Assembly: GCA_965247175.1 (NCBI GenBank)
Contig: OZ252006.1
Coordinates: 2,976,001-3,040,000 of the forward strand
Source: JANQMX01 sp965247175
Lineage (GTDB): Bacteria; Pseudomonadota; Alphaproteobacteria; Kiloniellales; DSM-21159
Length of the DNA stretch: 64,000 bases
Reading direction: 5' to 3'
In this document: positions 59,689 through 64,000 of the stretch, one piece after another
Layout of the letters: each line of letters opens with the position of its first letter
Numbering within the stretch: the stretch's first letter is position 1
Notes under the pieces: model-generated
The model's input: the letters and a program-made list of their open reading frames with translations, nothing else
What the model was told of the DNA's origin: nothing
Databases searched by the model: none
Translations under genes and position numbers: made by a program

Positions 59689-60990
59689 CTACTGGCCGTG
59701 CGAGAAGCTCTCGACCTTGACGCTGTCCAGGAAGTCCTGGTCCAGGGTGCCGAGCCACTCCAGCGAAACCTCGCCGACCGGCGTGGTGACCTGATCGCCG
59801 TCGAACATCATCATGTTGTCCAAGAGGGCGAAGTTGTAGCCGTCGGCTTCGATCGTGGTGCCCAGCAGCATGTCCTCGACACCTTGGCCGTCTGGACGGA
59901 TGTGCACCTCGCGGCCCAGGCCCGTGAACTTCAGCCCTTCCATGGCATCGACGACTTGCTCTTTATCCGGCCACTCGCCGCCATTGGCCTCGATGGCCTT
60001 TTCATAGGCGCCCTTCAGCGCGCTGAGCGCCTGGCTCATGTGGAAGACCGGATAGATCGGATAGGCGCCGGTCTTATCGCGGAAGGCCTCGACGAACTCG
60101 GCGAACTCCGGATCCGACTTCTTCTCGGGATGCAGGAAGTAGTGGTCGCCGCGGGTGCCGACGATGTGGCCCGGCGGTAAGGCACTGCCCAAGCGCTCGA
60201 GCGAGCTTTCCGCCAACGGCAGAACCAAGGTCGAGGTGTTGGTCAGGCCGCGCTGCGAAGCCTGGCGGACGAAGGTGTCGAGATCGCCGCCCCAGGACGT
60301 CGAGAGAATGACGTCAGGACGCATGGCCTGAAGGCGCGAAATCTCGGTGGAGAAGTCGGGGGTGCCGAACTTGGGGAAGAACTCGGCGACCACTTCGACG
60401 TCCGGCTTGAGGGCCTTCAGCGCGGTGGAGAAGATCGCCCAGCTGTCGCGGCCCCAGGCGTAGTCCTGATTGACAACCGCGATGGAATTGAAGTCGGGCT
60501 TGGTCTTCAGCAGGTAGAGCACCGTCGAGAGCATCTCAGGCGTCGCATTGGCCTGGGTGCGGAAGACGTAGCGGTAGTCGTTCTCTTCGAAGATCCGCTG
60601 GGTGCCGCAGTCCCACATGAAGTTGAGAACCTTCAGGTCCTCGGCCAGAGGCGCGACCTTGTTGCAGTTGCCGGAGGAGATCGACGCGAACATGGCATCC
60701 ACCTCGACGTCCTGCACCAGCCGGCGATATTCCGATAGGACCGCCTCGCCGCCGGCACCTTCGTCGACGAAGAAAGCCCGGATGGGCACGCCGCCGACAC
60801 CGCCCGCGGCATTCATCTCTTCGATCATCATTTCGGCAGCGGCCTTGGCGGGCTCACCGAACACCGAGGCAGGGCCGGACAGGAAGGCCGTGATACCGAT
60901 CTTCAACTCGTCGGGTTTCTCGGCAGCCGAAGCCGTCGTGGCAGACAGCAGAACCGCTGCTGAAGCAGCGAGTTTCAGCCAATGTCTCAT
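59689..60990 (-). CDS. livK: Liv-type periplasmic substrate-binding protein
   Basis: A 433-residue periplasmic binding protein of the LivK/Leu-Ile-Val family, longer than E. coli LivK: signal peptide (LAASAAVLLSATTASA), KIGITAFLSGPASVFGEPAKAA, YAWGRDSWAIF, and C-terminal NMMMFDGDQ region. The ligand is unknown and need not be an amino acid. Strong GGGAGGAAGAG before ATG 60990; a LysR site lies about 110 bp upstream. Confidence 0.9.
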   Translation of the reverse strand: MRHWLKLAASAAVLLSATTASAAEKPDELKIGITAFLSGPASVFGEPAKAAAEMMIEEMNAAGGVGGVPIRAFFVDEGAGGEAVLSEYRRLVQDVEVDAMFASISSGNCNKVAPLAEDLKVLNFMWDCGTQRIFEENDYRYVFRTQANATPEMLSTVLYLLKTKPDFNSIAVVNQDYAWGRDSWAIFSTALKALKPDVEVVAEFFPKFGTPDFSTEISRLQAMRPDVILSTSWGGDLDTFVRQASQRGLTNTSTLVLPLAESSLERLGSALPPGHIVGTRGDHYFLHPEKKSDPEFAEFVEAFRDKTGAYPIYPVFHMSQALSALKGAYEKAIEANGGEWPDKEQVVDAMEGLKFTGLGREVHIRPDGQGVEDMLLGTTIEADGYNFALLDNMMMFDGDQVTTPVGEVSLEWLGTLDQDFLDSVKVESFSHGQ

Positions 60991-61096
60991 CTCTTCCTCC
61001 CAAGATTGGCTATGGCGAGCTTGTCGTGAAGCCGCCTTATCTCAGCAATAGCGAGGGTGGGGTGAGAAAGGAAAATACGAATTTGCGATTAGCGCT

Positions 61097-61111
61097 ATAG
61101 GCCACACCTAT
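61097..61111. promoter_or_regulatory. LysR box upstream of the liv operon
   Basis: ATAG-GCCACAC-CTAT, an inverted repeat of the T-N11-A class, overlapping the TAG stop of the LysR gene and about 107 bp before livK. A nearly identical box occurs at 62083-62097. Confidence 0.7.
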
Positions 61112-62058
61112 GGCAGAGGCTCTTGATCGCTGAGATCGGCCTTCCAGATGCCCCGCGACACCAGATCTTCGATCACCGTCACGGTGATTCGCTCGACCTC
61201 GCGGCTCGCACGCGTCACGACCTTTTCGGGATTGCGGACGAGATAGACCGAGCGGCGGATCACGGGGTCGACGACCGGCGCCCCGACCAGCTCTCCCTTC
61301 TCGACGGAGTCGTGAGCAGAGGCCGGCGCCAGCAGCGTGTAGGCACTCCCCCGCGCGACCAAGGTTCTGATTTGGGCCAGCGAATCCATCTCGACCACGA
61401 CATTCAGGCGAATGCCGTTGGCCTTTGCGAAGCGATCGATCAGGGCGCGCAGCCCATGATTGGCCGAAGGCAGCACCAGCTCGTAGGGCGCAATGTGGGA
61501 CAGGGAGACCGGCTCTTCGGGCTGCGTCTTGAACGGCCAGGCGTCCGGCGCTGAGAAGAAATAGAGGTCTTCCGTCATCAGGTGGCGCGCGTGGAAATGC
61601 CGTACCATGCTGATATCGTAGAGAATTCCGAGATCGATCGAGCCGTCCTGCAACCAGTCCCTGATGAATCCGCTCATGGCTTCGACAGCGCGGAGATTGA
61701 CGTGCGGCAGCTCTAGACGCGTGGTTTCGGCCAACGGCACCGACAGCACCATGGAGACCGAACTCGGCAGTCCGAAGGCGACCCGCCCATAGGGCTCTGC
61801 GCCGGAAAGGCGGACCTCTTCCTTCGCACGCTCCACCGCCGTGAGTATCTCGTGCGCGTGCGCCAGCAGCGTCTGCCCTGCATCGGTCAGGGTCACGCCC
61901 TTGGGCGAGCGAATCAGAAGCTCGACTCCCAGGCGCTCTTCGAGGCCCTTCACGTGTTGCGACAGGGATGGCTGGGCAATCCCGATGCGCGCTGCGGCTG
62001 CAGAGAGCGACCCCTCTTCGACGATCGCGATAAAGTACCTCAGCTGCTTGATGTCGAT
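61108..62058 (-). CDS. LysR-family regulator with apparent ATC start codon
   Basis: A 316-residue LysR protein whose HTH begins DIKQLRYFIAIVEEGSLSAAAARIG; the effector domain follows. The canonical LysR start MDIKQLRYF aligns with ATC at 62058, which has AAGGGG 6 nt upstream. The only conventional in-frame start, TTG 62091, lies inside the LysR box at 62083-62097 and has no ribosome site. I therefore assign the non-canonical start; TTG remains the fallback. It probably regulates the liv operon downstream and the divergent CoA-transferase gene. Confidence 0.8.
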   Translation of the reverse strand: MDIKQLRYFIAIVEEGSLSAAAARIGIAQPSLSQHVKGLEERLGVELLIRSPKGVTLTDAGQTLLAHAHEILTAVERAKEEVRLSGAEPYGRVAFGLPSSVSMVLSVPLAETTRLELPHVNLRAVEAMSGFIRDWLQDGSIDLGILYDISMVRHFHARHLMTEDLYFFSAPDAWPFKTQPEEPVSLSHIAPYELVLPSANHGLRALIDRFAKANGIRLNVVVEMDSLAQIRTLVARGSAYTLLAPASAHDSVEKGELVGAPVVDPVIRRSVYLVRNPEKVVTRASREVERITVTVIEDLVSRGIWKADLSDQEPLP

Positions 62059-62082
62059 GATCTGCCCCTTTCGGACCGAGGT

Positions 62083-62097
62083 ATAGGCCAAAACTAT
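62083..62097. promoter_or_regulatory. LysR box between the LysR and CoA-transferase genes
   Basis: ATAG-GCCAAAA-CTAT, differing from the box at 61097-61111 at only two positions. It sits about 25 bp upstream of the ATC start and about 80 bp from the CoA-transferase start, fitting autoregulation and divergent control. Confidence 0.7.
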
Positions 62098-62178
62098 CGC
62101 GATTCAAGGAACTCGTTATTTGCGCGCGCAGGGTCAAAACAGCAGTGATAGAGGGGAAACAACCCTATCGAGGCTCAG

Positions 62179-63327
62179 ATGCGCGATCTTGAAGGACTGC
62201 TGGTCGTCACCCTCGAGCACGCCGTCGCAGCGCCCTACGCCTCCGGCCGGCTGGCCGACGCGGGCGCGCGCGTCATCAAGGTCGAACGGCCGGAAGGCGA
62301 TTTCGCCCGCCAATACGACCGCCATGTGAACGGCGGCAGCGCGTACTTCGTGTGGCTCAACCGCGGTAAGGAGTCGATCTGCCTCGACCTCAAGGCGCAG
62401 GAGGACAAAGAGATCCTGGCCGCGATGCTGGCCGAGGCGGACGTCTTCATTCAGAATCTGGCGCCCGGCGCGATGGAGCGCCTTGGCTTCGCGCCGAGCA
62501 AGCTGCGCAAACGTCATCCGCGCCTCATCGTCTGCTCCATCTCCGGCTACGGCGCGAGCGGGCCTTGGCGCGATCAGCGCGCCTACGATCTGCTGATCCA
62601 GGCGGAGAGCGGCCTCTGCGCCATCAACGGCACGCCCGACGGACCGGCCCGGGTCGGCGTCTCGGTCTGCGATATCGCGGCCGGCATGAATGCCTATCAA
62701 GCCATCCTTCAGGCCTTGATCGCGCGCGGCAAGACGGGCGAGGGGCGCGCCATCGAGCTCTCGCTGTTCGGCGCCATGGCGGACTGGATGAATGTGCCCT
62801 ACCTTCAGCACCGCTATGGCGGCGCAACGCCGAAGCGCCAGGGGCTAAAGCACCCGACCATTGCGCCCTACGGCGCTTTCGAATGCGCCGACGGAAAAGT
62901 CGTGCTCATCTCGGTTCAGAACGAACGCGAATGGCAGCGCCTCTGTGCCGAGGTCTTTAGCGATGCCGATCTCGCCACGCGGGAAGGCTTCGCGAGCAAC
63001 TCGGACCGTGTTGCCAATCGCGCCGAGGTAGACCGGATCTGCGGCGGCTTCTTCGCCAAGCGCGACCGGGAGGAGAACATCGATCTGCTGGCGCAGGCTG
63101 GCATCGCCTATGGTCGCCTGTCAGACCTCGACGACTTCTCGGCCCATCCGCAGAACCGCTTCATCACAGTCGGAACCGAGCACGGCGACGTCGAACTGCT
63201 CGCTCCAGGACAGGAAGTTGTCGGGCGGGAGGAGAGCTATGGTCCGGTGCCGAGTCTGAACGAGCACGGCGCCGCCCTGCGCAAGGAGTTCGCCGCGCGA
63301 GCGAGAAACGTCCATCAGGTCGCGTGA
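62179..63327 (+). CDS. Family III CoA-transferase (CaiB/BaiF)
   Basis: A 382-residue type III CoA-transferase: opening LEGLLVVTLEHAVAAPYASGRLADAGA, LNRGKESICLDLK, FIQNLAPGAMERLGF, and the nucleophilic Asp in SVCDIAAGMNA. It exchanges CoA between carboxylic acids, often activating dicarboxylates or aromatic acids. Divergent from the LysR gene and next to its box, it probably activates the intermediate made by the liv-ALDH-SDR pathway; the link is inferred. Confidence 0.9.
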   Translation: MRDLEGLLVVTLEHAVAAPYASGRLADAGARVIKVERPEGDFARQYDRHVNGGSAYFVWLNRGKESICLDLKAQEDKEILAAMLAEADVFIQNLAPGAMERLGFAPSKLRKRHPRLIVCSISGYGASGPWRDQRAYDLLIQAESGLCAINGTPDGPARVGVSVCDIAAGMNAYQAILQALIARGKTGEGRAIELSLFGAMADWMNVPYLQHRYGGATPKRQGLKHPTIAPYGAFECADGKVVLISVQNEREWQRLCAEVFSDADLATREGFASNSDRVANRAEVDRICGGFFAKRDREENIDLLAQAGIAYGRLSDLDDFSAHPQNRFITVGTEHGDVELLAPGQEVVGREESYGPVPSLNEHGAALRKEFAARARNVHQVA

Positions 63328-63357
63328 CAGTTCCTCTGCACCTCGACGAGTGGGACC

Positions 63358-64000
63358 TTACAGACCCCAGCGCAGCGCCACCGTCTTGACCGGCGCGTCC
63401 CAGAGCCGCTGCATCTCCGCATCGAGCTTGGTCACGGTGATCGAGCAGCCGGCCATGTCGAGAGACGTGCAGTAGTTGCCGACAAGGCTGCGGGCGATCT
63501 TCAAGCCGCGCGCTTCACAGAGCTGGGCGGCAGCGTGATAGACGAGATAGAGCTCCATCGCCGGCGTGCCGCCCATGCCGTTGACGAAGAGCAGCACCTC
63601 CTCGCCGGCGGCGGGCTGTAGCGACTCGCAGATCGCCTCGATCATCTCTTCCGCGATCTCGCTTGCCGGCTTGAGCGCGACGCGGCGGCGGCCCGGCTCG
63701 CCATGGATGCCCACGCCCATTTCCATCTCGTCCTCGGCGAGATCGAAGGTCGGCTTGCCGGCGGCGGGGACCGTGCAGCTGGTCAGCGCCACACCCATGG
63801 AACCGCTCGCCGCGTTGACCCGGTCGCCCAGCGCCTTGCAGGCGGCGAGATCGGCGCCGGCCTCGGCGGCCGCACCGACGATCTTTTCGACCAGCACGGT
63901 GCCGGCGACTCCCCGCCGTCCCTGCGTGAAGAGCGAGTCCTCGACGGCGACATCGTCGTTGACCAGCACGGTGGCCGTGTTCTCCAGCATCTCCTCGGCC
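63358..64000 (-). CDS. dhaK: Dihydroxyacetone kinase-like subunit DhaK, C-terminal part
   Basis: The last roughly 210 residues of a DhaK-fold kinase; the gene runs off the right edge with no stop or unambiguous start inside the window. Motifs: TSCTVPAAGKPTF, VGIHGEPGRRR, whose His region binds the ketose covalently in characterised DhaK, and FVNGMGGTPAMELYL. It converges on the CoA-transferase. Phosphorylation of dihydroxyacetone or another small ketose (as in DerK/LerK-type enzymes) is expected. Confidence 0.88.
   Translation of the reverse strand, partial: AEEMLENTATVLVNDDVAVEDSLFTQGRRGVAGTVLVEKIVGAAAEAGADLAACKALGDRVNAASGSMGVALTSCTVPAAGKPTFDLAEDEMEMGVGIHGEPGRRRVALKPASEIAEEMIEAICESLQPAAGEEVLLFVNGMGGTPAMELYLVYHAAAQLCEARGLKIARSLVGNYCTSLDMAGCSITVTKLDAEMQRLWDAPVKTVALRWGL

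Noticed and set aside
61037..62137. 366-codon minus-strand ORF overlapping the LysR gene
   Set aside because: Alternative frame of the LysR gene, Arg/Ala-rich and without family motifs.
1..64000. CRISPR arrays, tRNA/rRNA genes, insertion sequences or prophage
   Set aside because: I saw no direct-repeat arrays, cloverleaf-like sequences, transposase motifs or phage gene blocks; a tRNA or repeat search program would settle this.

Overview
The window reads as a GC-rich chromosomal segment of a free-living, motile, heterotrophic alphaproteobacterium. A Rhodospirillales-like marine lineage is a guess from the combination of a complete Sox system, TAXI-type TRAP transporters, Liv/Ugp-type ABC importers and many LysR/GntR/LacI regulators. 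I see no rRNA, tRNA, IS element, prophage or CRISPR array. Both ends cut through genes: a secreted protein at 1-162 and dhaK at 63358-64000.

1-2087 holds a cut secreted protein, a GcvA-like LysR regulator and a DUF1989 protein. 2114-16694 is a thiosulfate/sulfur-oxidation (Sox) island: soxT, soxR (ArsR-type), soxD-soxC-soxW, a membrane-fused spermidine-synthase-like protein plus a secreted protein of unknown function, soxV, soxX-Y-Z-A-B, soxS, an HbpS-like protein, and soxE-soxF. SoxXA, SoxYZ, SoxB and SoxCD form the periplasmic oxidation cycle. SoxV, SoxW and SoxS would keep the SoxY thiol and related thiols reduced, and SoxEF is a sulfide/polysulfide-type flavocytochrome. A 37-bp motif recurs upstream of soxC and in the soxX/soxS divergent region, and an ATTC-N8-GAAT palindrome lies between soxW and the spermidine-synthase-like gene. 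All are candidate sites for the ArsR-type repressor.

16726-24116 is a catabolic cassette: SDR, HisD-like/HpsN-like dehydrogenase, TAXI-TRAP transporter, LacI regulator and an HpcH/HpaI aldolase. 24265-26088 is a membrane adenylate cyclase. 26329-35698 is a flagellar block: flgD-flgE-hypothetical-flgN-flgK-flgL on the minus strand, with divergent flagellin, fliD and fliS. It is followed by an ECF sigma factor, an anti-sigma candidate and a periplasmic metal-sensor-like protein (35670-37221).

37377-43503 is a PhnF-regulated Ugp-like ABC importer plus metallophosphodiesterase whose binding-protein gene carries an in-frame TAA. 43547-50493 is a second TAXI-TRAP cassette with three catabolic enzymes and a GntR regulator. 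50684-51997 encodes a secreted protein of unknown function. 52392-62058 is a tightly overlapped minus-strand operon (livKHMGF, aldehyde dehydrogenase, SDR, class I fumarase) controlled by a LysR regulator whose likely start codon is a non-canonical ATC. A family III CoA-transferase and the partial dhaK close the window.

A recurrent architectural feature is a strong hairpin directly after each of the four solute-binding-protein genes and before the next transporter gene, as if to set a high binding-protein to permease ratio.
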